A DNA stretch of 64,000 bases from Methyloligella sp. GL2 (GTDB lineage Bacteria > Pseudomonadota > Alphaproteobacteria > Rhizobiales > Methyloligellaceae). The stretch covers positions 496,001 to 560,000 of the forward strand of contig NZ_CP054476.1 of the NCBI RefSeq assembly GCF_013341275.1. Direction: 5' to 3'. The number at the start of each line of letters is the position of its first letter. The stretch's first letter is position 1. A program made the translations under genes and the position numbers. Positions 7,050-15,465 of this stretch are shown here, piece by piece. The notes beneath the pieces were generated by a model. That model worked only from the letters and a program-made list of their open reading frames with translations. It did not search any database and was not told the origin of the DNA.

Positions 7050-8417
7050 ATGGGTATCGGGAAGCTCGTATTCAGGGGGCTGATCATCGGACTGCTTTCA
7101 AGCCTGATCACCGCATGCGGCGACAGTTCCAAACTGCCGGAGGAGGCGACGCAAGGACCGAACCCGACCTTGCCGGCGCCGACCAAGTCCTTCATTCCCA
7201 CGGTCAATCTCGCCAAGGCGCAAGGCTGGCCCGACGGGGTTGTGCCGACGCCGGCGGAAGGGATGCAGGTCAACGCTTTCGCCGAAGGGCTGGAGCATCC
7301 GCGCTGGCTCTATGTGCTGCCTAACGGCGATGTTCTGGTGGCCGAGACCAATGCGCCGGAACAGCCGGAAGATAATTCCGGCGGCGGGCTGATGGGGAAG
7401 ATCAGATCCATCGTGGCGCGCATAGCGATGCGGTCCGCCGGGGCCGAGGTGCAAAGCCCCGACCGGATCGTCTTGCTGCGGGACGCGGATGGGGACGGCG
7501 TCGCCGAGACCAAGTCCGTATTCCTGAAAGACCTGCATTCGCCGTTCGGCATGGCGCTGGTGAACGGCTCGCTCTATGTGGCCAATACCGATGCCGTGGT
7601 GCGCTTTCCTTACGAGGACGGGCAGACGGAGATGACCGCGAAAGGCGAGACGCTGGCAGAGCTGCCGGGCGGGCCGATCAATCATCATTGGACCAAGAGC
7701 CTGGTGGCGAGCCCGGACGGGGCGAAGCTCTATGTCGGGGTCGGCTCCAATTCCAATGTGGCGGAGAATGGGCTCGCGGCGGAGCGGCGCCGGGCGGCGA
7801 TCCTGGAGATCGACCGGGAGAGCGGCATGTCGCGCATCTATGCCTCGGGCTTGCGCAATCCGGTGGGGCTCGCCTTCGAGCCGGAGACGGAAATGCTCTG
7901 GACGGTGGTGAACGAGCGGGACGAGCTGGGCAGCGATCTGGTGCCCGATTACCTCACCTCGGTGCAGCCGGGCGGTTTCTATGGCTGGCCGTTCAGCTAT
8001 TGGGGCGATCATGTCGATCACCGGGTGAGCCCGCAAAATCCGGAGCTGGTGGCGCAGGCGATCGTGCCGGATTATGCGCTGGGCAATCACGTCGCCGCGC
8101 TGGGCCTCGCCTTTGCGCCCAAGACGTCTTCCCTGCCGGCGGATTTCGCAAACGGCGCGTTTGTCGGCGAGCACGGGTCTTGGAACCGCAAGCCGCGCTC
8201 CGGCTACAAGGTGGTGTTCGTCGCGTTCGAGGGCGGCAAGCCGGTGGGGCAGCCGGTCGATGTGCTGACCGGCTTCCTGAGCGATGACGGCAAGGCTTAC
8301 GGCCGGCCCGTCGGGGTGGCGTTCGACAAGACCGGCGCGCTGCTGGTCGCCGACGATGTCGGCAACCGGATCTGGCGGGTCAGCGGATCGGCAAGACAAG
8401 CGGCGGCGGCCCCGTAG
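7050..8417 (+). CDS. PQQ-dependent sugar dehydrogenase lipoprotein (sorbosone dehydrogenase type)
   Basis: This 455-residue predicted lipoprotein starts MGIGKLVFRG, followed by a hydrophobic stretch and the lipobox ITAC. The ATG at 7050 has AGGAG 11 nt upstream and gives a clean signal peptide; an upstream TTG at 7014 is less likely. The mature part is a beta-propeller-like chain of the glucose/sorbosone dehydrogenase family: EGLEHPRWLYVLPNGDVLVAE, GGPINHHWTKSL, ASGLRNPVGLAFEP, PGGFYGWPFSYWGDH, GEHGSWNRKPRSGYKV. Family members oxidise sugars or aldoses with PQQ in the periplasm. The true substrate is unknown. The pqqA gene at the left edge fits a PQQ-using cell. Confidence 0.85.
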   Translation: MGIGKLVFRGLIIGLLSSLITACGDSSKLPEEATQGPNPTLPAPTKSFIPTVNLAKAQGWPDGVVPTPAEGMQVNAFAEGLEHPRWLYVLPNGDVLVAETNAPEQPEDNSGGGLMGKIRSIVARIAMRSAGAEVQSPDRIVLLRDADGDGVAETKSVFLKDLHSPFGMALVNGSLYVANTDAVVRFPYEDGQTEMTAKGETLAELPGGPINHHWTKSLVASPDGAKLYVGVGSNSNVAENGLAAERRRAAILEIDRESGMSRIYASGLRNPVGLAFEPETEMLWTVVNERDELGSDLVPDYLTSVQPGGFYGWPFSYWGDHVDHRVSPQNPELVAQAIVPDYALGNHVAALGLAFAPKTSSLPADFANGAFVGEHGSWNRKPRSGYKVVFVAFEGGKPVGQPVDVLTGFLSDDGKAYGRPVGVAFDKTGALLVADDVGNRIWRVSGSARQAAAAP

Positions 8418-8451
8418 TCCGACGAGGCCGCCCCGCCTTGTTTCCGTGCGG

Positions 8452-8838
8452 CTAGCGTCTCCGCAAGCTCTCTAGCGCGAAGGCGCCGGGTCCGGCAGCG
8501 GCCAGCACCAGGAAGCCGCCGGCAATCGAGATGTCTTTCAGAAAACCGGTGATCTGCTTGGGGTCGGCCGGGCTGTGAAACAGGATCGCGGCCAGGATGC
8601 AGAAGACGGCCAAGGCCAGGGCCGACCAGCGGGTGAAGATGCCGAGCAGCACGGCGAGCCCGCCGCCAAGCTCCAGCAGGATGACCAGCGGCAGCAGCAT
8701 GCCCGGCACGCCCTGGCTTTCCATGAAGGCTTGGGTGCCGGAATAGCCGCCGATCTTGTTCCAGCCTGCGTAGATGAAAAGGATGGCCAGCAGCACGCGA
8801 CCGACGAAACGCAAGTAAGGCGATGCGCTTTCGGACAT
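8452..8838 (-). CDS. DoxX family membrane protein
   Basis: This 128-residue inner-membrane protein has four predicted helices and the DoxX-type pattern RVLLAILFIYAGWNKI near its N-terminus. The ATG at 8838 is preceded by a GGGAGGG site. DoxX-like proteins are linked to redox balance or quinone chemistry, but no specific role is shown here. It stands alone, convergent with the gene at 7050-8417. Confidence 0.85.
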   Translation of the reverse strand: MSESASPYLRFVGRVLLAILFIYAGWNKIGGYSGTQAFMESQGVPGMLLPLVILLELGGGLAVLLGIFTRWSALALAVFCILAAILFHSPADPKQITGFLKDISIAGGFLVLAAAGPGAFALESLRRR

Positions 8839-9035
8839 TTCATTTCCCTCCCTAAAAGGCGCCCTGCCGGGTTTTTGATGTGCTTCTCCGCGAAGACAGG
8901 GCGGCGTGAGCTTAACCATAAACCGCAACGCTGTTTAGCACGCCCTGCGCGCGCTCTTGTCATCTGCACCTGAAACTGTCACCAGGGGCGAGTCTTAGGA
9001 TGCGGCTGTTAGGGGGCGATCTTAGGAGGGATGTC

Positions 9036-9407
9036 TTGTCGAAAAAGTCCGAGAGTTTCGATGCGTTCTGGCATCACTATTTGCGCGATCACGCACGTCC
9101 CGGCACGCGGGCGCTGCATTTCTTCGGCACCACCGTGGCGGTGGTCAGCGTGGTGGCGGCCATCGTGGAGTTTCAGCCGCTGCTGATCCTGGCCGGGGTT
9201 CTGATCGGCTATGGCTTTGCCTGGTTCGGCCATTTCGTGGTCGAGAAGAACCGGCCTTCGATGATTGCCCACCCATTCTGGTCCTTCGCCGCCGATTTGC
9301 GCATGACCTGGCTGTGGTATGCGGGCCGGCTCGGGACGGAGCTTGCCGCGGCGGGGATCGCCGAGATGCCGGATGGGGCGGAGCGCGCCGAAGCGCGGAG
9401 CGACTGA
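9036..9407 (+). CDS. Mpo1-like (DUF962) membrane protein
   Basis: I place the start at TTG 9036, where AGGAGG lies 6 nt upstream, giving 123 residues; an in-frame ATG at 9000 lacks a good site. The protein has two hydrophobic hairpins and the family motifs FWHHYLRDHARPGTRALHFF and GYGFAWFGHFVVEKNRP. The conserved histidines bind iron in yeast Mpo1, which breaks down 2-hydroxy fatty acids. Whether bacterial members do the same is not shown. Confidence 0.8.
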   Translation: MSKKSESFDAFWHHYLRDHARPGTRALHFFGTTVAVVSVVAAIVEFQPLLILAGVLIGYGFAWFGHFVVEKNRPSMIAHPFWSFAADLRMTWLWYAGRLGTELAAAGIAEMPDGAERAEARSD

Positions 9408-9432
9408 GCCGTTCCCGGGCGGTCGCGCGCCG

Positions 9433-10137
9433 CTACTCCTCAGGCAGCTCGCGTTTTACTTCCGCGCATTTCTTGGTGGTGAACTCGTTGACCAGGTCGA
9501 CCACCACCGGGCCTAGGAAATTGCTGGAATTGTCCAGTCCGGTGCCAGCGTAGATCACCGGATAGATGGCGGTGGGCGCATCCATCTCGCCCCAATTGAT
9601 GCTGGCTTCCCTGGCCTTGCCGTTCTTGAACGTCACCTTGGGCGAAAGGTCGATGCGCATCTGGTAGGGCTTGCCGCCCTTGCGGTAGAGGGCGCAGCGC
9701 ACGGTCTGGGTCTCCATGGAGACCTGGAAGTTCGGCCGGCTCATCGCCTTGGCCAGCGCGGCGCGTTCCAGCTTCAGCTTGGATCGGCACACCGCCTTGC
9801 CCCAGGGCCAGGAGACATGGCCGCCGGTCATCTTCTCGATGTCCTTCTCGCGCCAAGTCTTGACGATATCGCAAGCGACGTCGGGGCCCTCAAGCTGCTG
9901 GGTTTTCAGGATCGAGCAGATCTCGATCTTGCAGGCCATACGGCTTTGCTTCTCGGCCTTCTCCGCAGGGGTGAGCTTCGGCGGGCGTTCCGTCGCTTCG
10001 GGCTTTTCCGGCACTGCTGCCCGTTCGGTGGCGGCCTCGTCGGCCAGCGGCTCGGGCGGCTCCTCGGCGATTGCGGCGGCGCTCCACAGGGTGAAGGCCG
10101 CAATCGCTAGAGCCCGAAATGCCGCCCCCGAAGCCAT
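9433..10137 (-). CDS. Secreted protein of unknown function downstream of leuB
   Basis: This 234-residue protein starts MASGAAFRALAI and has a signal peptide ending near AAAIAEE. A Pro/Glu/Ala-rich linker follows (about residues 25-65), then a compact domain with several cysteines (CKIEICSIL, CDIVKTW, AVCRSKL, VRCALY, KKCAEV). The even cysteine content suits a disulfide-bonded periplasmic fold. GGGAGAG precedes the ATG. The gap to leuB is 10 bp, so it is probably co-transcribed. I recognise no family. Confidence 0.75.
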   Translation of the reverse strand: MASGAAFRALAIAAFTLWSAAAIAEEPPEPLADEAATERAAVPEKPEATERPPKLTPAEKAEKQSRMACKIEICSILKTQQLEGPDVACDIVKTWREKDIEKMTGGHVSWPWGKAVCRSKLKLERAALAKAMSRPNFQVSMETQTVRCALYRKGGKPYQMRIDLSPKVTFKNGKAREASINWGEMDAPTAIYPVIYAGTGLDNSSNFLGPVVVDLVNEFTTKKCAEVKRELPEE

Positions 10138-10147
10138 GGCTCTCTCC

Positions 10148-11254
10148 CTATCCGGCCGCCTTCAGGCTGGCGAGGATGGCATCGCCCATCTGGCTGGTGC
10201 CGACCTCGTTGCCGCCCTCCTGCATGATGTCGGCGGTGCGGTAACCTTTGTCCAGCACATCGGCGATTGCCGCCTCGATCTTGTCGGCGAGATCGCCGAG
10301 ATCCAGCGAGTAGCGCAGGCACATGGCGAAGCTTGCGATGGTGGCGATCGGGTTGGCGAGGCCGCGTCCGGCGATATCCGGGGCCGAGCCGTGCACCGGC
10401 TCGTAGAGCGCCTTGCGATGCCCGTTCTCGTCCTCGGCGCCGAGAGAGGCGGAGGGCAGCATGCCCAGGGAGCCGGCGGCCATGGAGGCCTCGTCGGAAA
10501 GCACGTCGCCGAACAGATTGTCGGTGACGATGACGTCGAACTGCTTGGGCCAGCGGATCAGCTGCATGGCACAGTTATCGGCCAGGATGTGCTGCAGCTC
10601 GACCTCGGGGAACTCGTCCTTATGGATGCGGGTGACCACCTCGTTCCACAGAACGCCGGTCTTCATCACGTTGCGCTTCTCGGCGGAGTGGACCAGGTTG
10701 CCGCGCTTGGCCGCCAGCTCGAAGGCGACGCGGGCGATGCGCTCGATCTCGTAGGTCTCGTAGACCTGCGTATCCACGGCGCGCTTCTGGCCATTGCCGA
10801 GATCGGTGATCTCCTTGGGCTCGCCGAAATAGACGCCGCCGGTCAGCTCGCGCACGATCATGATGTCGAGCCCGTCGACCCGGTCGCGCTTCAGCGAGGA
10901 GGCATCGGCCAGGGCCGGATAGCAGATGGCGGGGCGCAGATTGGCGAACAGCTCCAGATCCTTGCGCAGGCGCAGCAGGCCGGCCTCGGGGCGCTTCTCA
11001 TAGGCAACGCCGTCCCATTTCGGCCCGCCGACCGCGCCCAGCATCACCGCGTCCGCGGCGAGCGCCTTCTGCATGGCTTCGTCGGAGATCGCTTCCCCGT
11101 GGGCGTCGTAAGCGCAGCCGCCGACCAGCTCGGTCTCGGTGGTCAGCTCGGCCTCGCCGGTCTCGTTGACCCATTGGATCAAACGCTCGACCTCGGCCAT
11201 TACCTCGGGGCCAATCCCGTCGCCGGGGAGAAGAAGAATATTGTAGCGGGCCAT
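10148..11254 (-). CDS. leuB: 3-isopropylmalate dehydrogenase
   Basis: This enzyme carries out NAD-dependent oxidative decarboxylation of 3-isopropylmalate in leucine synthesis. The start [19 protein letters not shown] and the residues [42 protein letters not shown] and [12 protein letters not shown] are all in place. I chose the ATG at 11254 because it gives the standard 368 residues; longer readings extend into unrelated sequence. The ribosome site is weak (AAGG). leuD and leuC lie on the same strand but are separated by other genes. Confidence 0.97.
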   Translation of the reverse strand: MARYNILLLPGDGIGPEVMAEVERLIQWVNETGEAELTTETELVGGCAYDAHGEAISDEAMQKALAADAVMLGAVGGPKWDGVAYEKRPEAGLLRLRKDLELFANLRPAICYPALADASSLKRDRVDGLDIMIVRELTGGVYFGEPKEITDLGNGQKRAVDTQVYETYEIERIARVAFELAAKRGNLVHSAEKRNVMKTGVLWNEVVTRIHKDEFPEVELQHILADNCAMQLIRWPKQFDVIVTDNLFGDVLSDEASMAAGSLGMLPSASLGAEDENGHRKALYEPVHGSAPDIAGRGLANPIATIASFAMCLRYSLDLGDLADKIEAAIADVLDKGYRTADIMQEGGNEVGTSQMGDAILASLKAAG

Positions 11255-11339
11255 GAAGTGAACTTTGCCTTGTGCTAAGGATGGGCCGCATTGGGCCCGG
11301 TAGGATCGAATTCTGGGGCCTGCGTAGCGGGAGAGAAGA

Positions 11340-11759
11340 ATGCTGACAAGGGTGCTCTTTGTCCTCGTCTTGATCTGCGTGCCGCTTGGGGCGGCGCAGT
11401 CGCATGAGGCAAAAATCGTGTCGCTGGGGCTGGCCGACCATCCGCTGGACGAGGCGGAGCTGACCGGCGGTGCCGAGATCGCCAAGCCGCATTACGACAC
11501 GGCCGGTGTCGCCTACGTGCTGGCGGACGGGCTGAAGCCCGGCGATACGCTGCGGCTGGATCTGATGAACCGCGGCCGGTCCCTGATGTACAACACCCGC
11601 GAGGTGGAGCCGGGCGAGACAAAAGTCCTGCTTCAGGCCGGAAAGGCCAGCGTGCCGGCCGGCGGCTGGCCGGAAGGGGATTACACGGCGAAGGTCGAGG
11701 TCAGCCGCGACGGCGAGACGCTTCTGACCAAGGAAAGCGAACCCGTCCCGTTCGATTAG
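11340..11759 (+). CDS. Small secreted protein of unknown function
   Basis: This 139-residue protein has a signal peptide ([21 protein letters not shown]) and a mature part of about 118 residues that looks beta-rich: [57 protein letters not shown]. The pattern is that of an Ig- or CHRD-like beta sandwich, but no family is recognised. GGGAGAG lies shortly before the ATG. It is divergent from leuB. Confidence 0.7.
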   Translation: MLTRVLFVLVLICVPLGAAQSHEAKIVSLGLADHPLDEAELTGGAEIAKPHYDTAGVAYVLADGLKPGDTLRLDLMNRGRSLMYNTREVEPGETKVLLQAGKASVPAGGWPEGDYTAKVEVSRDGETLLTKESEPVPFD

Positions 11760-11772
11760 GTGGCGGAAAGGT

Positions 11773-11856
11773 GCCGACAGCCTCTCCTTCGAGACGCTCG
11801 CGCGCGGCCGCGCTGCTCGCCGACTGCAAGCTCGCCCTCAGGATGAGGCTGTCGGA
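11773..11856. repeat. Dispersed palindrome, family B (long form)
   Basis: An 11-bp perfect outer stem, CCGACAGCCTC (11774-11784) / GAGGCTGTCGG (11845-11855), encloses TTCGAGACGC and CCTCAGGATGAGG blocks. The flanks match the family B elements at 1-47 and 11906-11956. It lies in the 243-bp gap 11760-12002, which holds no gene. Confidence 0.75.
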
Positions 11857-11905
11857 GCCAAGCGCCGTGTTCGAGGAAACGGGCGGCCTAGGGCGCTGGA
11901 AGTGC

Positions 11906-11956
11906 GCCTCATGGTGAGGGCATTTGCGTTAGCAAATGCGTCTCGAACCATGAGGG
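11906..11956. repeat. Dispersed palindrome, family B
   Basis: Outer stem CCTCATGGT (11907-11915) / ACCATGAGG (11947-11955) and inner stem GCATTTGC (11920-11927) / GCAAATGC (11932-11939). This is the reverse-orientation counterpart of the element at 1-47. The outer part is conserved, while the inner stem sequence differs but still pairs. Confidence 0.8.
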
Positions 11957-12002
11957 CAGAAGAAAGCGCGATCTCCGGCGGCACCGCCGAGAGACGGGCC
12001 CG

Positions 12003-12608
12003 TTAGATCCAGGGCCGCGAGGCGGCGTTTGCGGTCTCGAATTTCTCGATGTGCTCGCCCTTCTCGTAGGTCAGGGCGATGTCGTCGAGCCCTTCCAGCA
12101 GGCAGCGCTTGCGGAACGGGTCGATGTCGAAGGTGATCACGCCGCCGTCGGGACCGCGGATCTCCTGGGCTTCCAGGTCGACGGTGATGGTGGCGTTGGC
12201 GCCGCGGGAGGCATCGTCCAGCAGCTTGTCGATGTCCTCCTGCGGCAGGACGATGGGCAGGATGCCGTTCTTGAAGCAGTTGTTGTAGAAGATGTCGGCG
12301 AAGCTCGGCGCGATGACGCAGCGGAAGCCGAAATCCAAAAGCGCCCAGGGCGCATGCTCGCGCGAGGAGCCGCAGCCGAAATTGTCGCCGGCGATCAGGA
12401 TCTGGGCCTTGTCGTAGGGCGCGTTGTGCAGAACGAAATCCTCGTTCTTGTTGCCCTTCTCGTCATAGCGCAGCTCGGCGAAGAGACCTTCCGACAGGCC
12501 GGTGCGCTTGATGGTCTTCAGGTACTGCTTGGGGATGATCATGTCGGTGTCGATATTGATCATCGGCAGAGGCGCCGCGACGCTGGTCAGGGTGGTGAAC
12601 TTTTCCAT
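12003..12608 (-). CDS. leuD: 3-isopropylmalate dehydratase small subunit
   Basis: This is the swivelling small subunit of the LeuCD isomerase, which converts 2- to 3-isopropylmalate. The 201-residue length is standard. Motifs are [33 protein letters not shown] and [20 protein letters not shown]. The ATG at 12608 begins [10 protein letters not shown] as in relatives; the longer reading adds a non-conserved leader. The partner leuC is at 15466-16896 on the same strand, with four other genes between. Confidence 0.97.
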   Translation of the reverse strand: MEKFTTLTSVAAPLPMINIDTDMIIPKQYLKTIKRTGLSEGLFAELRYDEKGNKNEDFVLHNAPYDKAQILIAGDNFGCGSSREHAPWALLDFGFRCVIAPSFADIFYNNCFKNGILPIVLPQEDIDKLLDDASRGANATITVDLEAQEIRGPDGGVITFDIDPFRKRCLLEGLDDIALTYEKGEHIEKFETANAASRPWI

Positions 12609-12665
12609 TCTTATCTCGGTACTGTTGGGCACGGTGCATACGGGCACCGGCTCGGTTTTCGCGCC

Positions 12666-13265
12666 TCAGCGCTGGTTGCTCGCCTGCCGCTTGCTGCCGA
12701 GAGCCTCGGCATAGCATTGGCGCATCAGCTCGCAGCGTTTGGGGCCTGGCGGATGGACGCTGTCGCCCTTCAACTGGGAGATGAACTTACAGATATTGTC
12801 CATTCCCTTATCGTCAAGCCATCCCCAGCGCACGCCGCGGCGAATCGAGAAGCAATCGGCGCCGGTTTCGCTGGCACCGATGAACTGATGACCGCATTCG
12901 TGGTGATAGATATAGAACTTCACCGGGGTCGAAAGCCCGTTCACCCGATCCGGGTTGATGATCAGATAGCCCGGAAAGGCGCCGCCCCAGCTATCCAGCT
13001 TGGGGTTGAGCACGGTCGGCCTTGTGCCGCAGGAGACGGCATGGCCGTCGAAACTCATCTTGCCGGCCGCGACCACCGTCGCTTCCGGCTGCTGCGCCTT
13101 CACATATTGCTGCAAGCTCGGTCCGGTGATGGCCACCGGCCCTATCATGTTCGGCTCCAGGCTGGTGGGCTGCTCGGCCTCCCCCATACTCATGCCTGTG
13201 CTGCAGCCGGCGAGAACTGCGCCAGTCAGCAGAAAGGCCAAGGGTCTGAAGCGTTTGAGTCGCAT
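12666..13265 (-). CDS. Lipoprotein with an HExxH metalloprotease-like motif
   Basis: This 199-residue protein starts MRLKRFRPLAFLLTGAVLAGC, a typical lipoprotein signal with lipobox LAGC. The mature part carries YHHECGHQFIGASETGADCF, in which H-E-C-G-H fits the zinc-binding HExxH motif. CFSIRRGVRWGWL follows. Several cysteines (CGTRP, ECGH, DCF, CKF, RCELM, QCY) suggest disulfides. It may be a periplasmic peptidase-like protein, but the third zinc ligand is not identified. It sits 57 bp upstream of leuD on the same strand. Confidence 0.75.
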   Translation of the reverse strand: MRLKRFRPLAFLLTGAVLAGCSTGMSMGEAEQPTSLEPNMIGPVAITGPSLQQYVKAQQPEATVVAAGKMSFDGHAVSCGTRPTVLNPKLDSWGGAFPGYLIINPDRVNGLSTPVKFYIYHHECGHQFIGASETGADCFSIRRGVRWGWLDDKGMDNICKFISQLKGDSVHPPGPKRCELMRQCYAEALGSKRQASNQR

Positions 13266-13362
13266 GATCGGCGGATCATAGCGGGGCTTTCACCGAGGTG
13301 GCAATCGGCTGCATGTCGCGGAAGGCGTGTTTTCTCAGCCCGACGCGGCACGCCGGCAACGC

Positions 13363-14034
13363 TTAGCCTTTGGAGGGCGTGGCTCTGACGCCACTCGGCG
13401 TCTCGGCGCCCGAGAATTGGCCGAGCGCAAGGAATCCCATGGCCGGCAGCATCATCTCGCCGATCTCTTCCACGGAAGCGAGCACGGTCTGAAGCCGCAG
13501 ATTGAGGTGCTCTCCGGTGAAATAGCGGATGTTGCGGGGGGCGGCGTCGGTCAGCTTCACCAGAACCACGAACACCACCAGGGCCAGAAGCGTATAGGTG
13601 GCCGGATCGCCTTCGGCAAAGCGCGCCCGCAAGCGCGGCCAGCCGCGGATCAGCGATAGGCCGATATAGGCGGCGATCGGCAACGCGATGGCCAGCACGA
13701 TCAGCTTCTCCGTGAACGGGATGCCCATGTTGAGCCAATAGCTGATCTTGGTGAAGGATTCGGTGGTGAAGCGATGATGGATATCGAGCTCTCTGCCGCC
13801 GGCCAGAAGCGCCAAAACGGCGAATGGCATCAGCTCGGTCTCTTTCTGCAGCACGAACACGAAAATCGAGGCGGCGAGCGCAAACCACAGCACGGCGGTG
13901 GCGCCTTCCACCGGACCGCTCTCCTGCAACAGAGGCAGCAGATAGCTGGGGGTGGCGGTCATCCCGATCGCCAAGGTGACGAGGAGGGTTGCGGGGACGA
14001 GCAGTGGGCCGGAATGGCGATTCATGGGGGGCAT
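13363..14034 (-). CDS. Multi-span membrane protein of unknown function
   Basis: This 223-residue protein has about six hydrophobic segments: LLVPATLLVTLAIG, AVLWFALAASIFVFVL, LMPFAVLALLAG, LIVLAIALPIAAYIGLSLI, YTLLALVVFVVLVKL and an end segment. A conserved-looking loop RELDIHHRFTTESFTKISYW follows the third helix. No strong ribosome site is seen; starts at 14034 or 14025 are both possible. I recognise no family. Confidence 0.65.
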   Translation of the reverse strand: MPPMNRHSGPLLVPATLLVTLAIGMTATPSYLLPLLQESGPVEGATAVLWFALAASIFVFVLQKETELMPFAVLALLAGGRELDIHHRFTTESFTKISYWLNMGIPFTEKLIVLAIALPIAAYIGLSLIRGWPRLRARFAEGDPATYTLLALVVFVVLVKLTDAAPRNIRYFTGEHLNLRLQTVLASVEEIGEMMLPAMGFLALGQFSGAETPSGVRATPSKG

Positions 14035-14187
14035 TTCTCGGTGCCGAGCTGCACCGGACTAGGCGACGATCAAGCGTCACAAAACTGAAATATAATGATC
14101 GTTATAAAATGTCCGCAGCCGTCTGGCCAACGAATCTTCGCCTGGGATGTGCGCAATTTTTACGCAGGGCTTCGCCGGGATCCGGCG

Positions 14188-14592
14188 TTAGTCGGAATCG
14201 GGGCCCGCACCGGCCTCGATCGCCTCCATATCGGCGTCGGACAGGCCGAAATGGTGGCCGATCTCGTGGATCAGCACATGGGCGATAACGTCTTCCAGCG
14301 GGTCGCCGTCCTGGCGCTGAAAGCCGAGGATGGGTTTTCGGTAGAGGAAAACCATGTCCGGCCCGCCGGGAATGTCGAAATTGCTTTTCCGGGCGAGATC
14401 GACGCCGTGATAGAGGCCGAGCAGCTCGTAGGGCGAGCTGAGCCCTAAGGCTTGTAAGGCATCGGCTTGCGCGAAATCCTCGATGCGGATGGCGAGGTCG
14501 CCGCAGCGGGAGCGGAATTCCTCCGGCAGCTGCCGGAAGACCTCCCAGGCGATCTTCTCGAAATCCTCGAGGGTGGGAGTGCGCGCCGTCAC
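14188..14592 (-). CDS. Zincin-like metallopeptidase family protein (PF06262 type)
   Basis: This 134-residue cytosolic protein carries the family hallmark IHEIGHHFGLSDADMEAIE near its C-terminus. H-E-I-G-H binds zinc, and the later acidic residues complete the site. The N-terminal half matches the usual start of the family (DFEKIAWEVFRQLPEEF). Its first codons overlap the end of the upstream methyltransferase gene by 4 nt, so translation is probably coupled. The physiological substrate of this family is unknown. Confidence 0.85.
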   Translation of the reverse strand: MTARTPTLEDFEKIAWEVFRQLPEEFRSRCGDLAIRIEDFAQADALQALGLSSPYELLGLYHGVDLARKSNFDIPGGPDMVFLYRKPILGFQRQDGDPLEDVIAHVLIHEIGHHFGLSDADMEAIEAGAGPDSD

Positions 14593-15377
14593 GGCTTTCT
14601 GGCGATGAGGATCGCCTCGCGCAGGGAGAAGATGAGGCCGTCAGCGGTTTCGCGCGGCTGCAGGAACTGCGTCAGGGGCTCCCCGTAAGCCATCTCGCGC
14701 AGCTCCTCGATGGTCTCGGGCTCGCAGCGCATGCGCTCCACCCAAGGATCGAACGGGATCTCCTGATCCATCACCTCGGCGCTTTCCAGCTCAAGACCCG
14801 CCTCGTCGACCAGCTCCGTCCATTCCTGCAGCGACAGGGCGCGGCCGTGGCTTGGGTCGCGCAGCTTCTCGAAGGCATTGTAGCGGGCGGCGCGATCCTT
14901 CTCGGCGGGAGAGATGTTGTCGACCAGGGCAAAGACGCCGCCGGACTTCAGGACGCGGGCCGCTTCAGCCACGAAGGCGGCGGGTGCGGGGAAATGATGC
15001 GCGGCCAGCCGGCAGGTGACGAGGTCATAGCTGGCGTCGTCAAAGGGCAGGTCGTCGGCAGGCGCCGTGGCGGTCACGACGTTCTCGAGGCCGCGCTCGG
15101 AAGCCAAGCGCTCCGCCTGGCGCAGCATCTCCTGGGTGATGTCGCTGGCGGTCGCCTCGGCGATGCGGGGCGCGAACAGCAGCGCGGTGTGGCCTGCGCC
15201 GGTTGCGATGTCGAGATGCCGCCAATGGGCTTGCGGCTCGATCAGCTCGGCGAGGCGGGCCAGAGAGGGGCCGGTTGCGTGGACGGCGGAGGCGGCATAG
15301 TCGGCAGCCGCGTCACCAAACTTCTTCTGTACCAGGGAGGTCATGGTCATAGCGGGCGCGAGCGCTTTCTTTGGCAT
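14589..15377 (-). CDS. Class I SAM-dependent methyltransferase
   Basis: This 262-residue enzyme has a Rossmann methyltransferase fold of the UbiE/Methyltransf_11 kind: motif I HLDIATGAGHTALLFAP (about residues 53-69), the acidic SDITQEML, the motif with LPFDDASYDLVTCRLAAHHF, and RVLKSGGVFALVDN. The substrate is not deducible. The start could also be the internal Met at residue 10 or 12, because no strong ribosome site is seen. It is coupled to the metallopeptidase gene downstream and follows leuC. Confidence 0.85.
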   Translation of the reverse strand: MPKKALAPAMTMTSLVQKKFGDAAADYAASAVHATGPSLARLAELIEPQAHWRHLDIATGAGHTALLFAPRIAEATASDITQEMLRQAERLASERGLENVVTATAPADDLPFDDASYDLVTCRLAAHHFPAPAAFVAEAARVLKSGGVFALVDNISPAEKDRAARYNAFEKLRDPSHGRALSLQEWTELVDEAGLELESAEVMDQEIPFDPWVERMRCEPETIEELREMAYGEPLTQFLQPRETADGLIFSLREAILIARKP

Positions 15378-15418
15378 TCTTCGAAGTCACCGCGAGGGGT
15401 GCGGGACGAGGAGAGCAT

Positions 15419-15450
15419 CGTCACGCCGGGAGCGATCCCGGCCATGACGA
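15419..15450. repeat. Dispersed palindrome, family C (GTCATG-CCGGG type)
   Basis: CGTCACGCCGGGAGCGATCCCGGCCATGACG is an imperfect palindrome between leuC and the methyltransferase gene. It resembles the paired elements at 41021-41119 and 41925-42049. Confidence 0.65.
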
Positions 15451-15465
15451 TGAACGCGATGCGGA

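Noticed and set aside
14037-14187. Possible gene between the membrane protein and the metallopeptidase
   Set aside because: A short A/T-richer stretch with no frame of convincing length; nothing supportable was seen.
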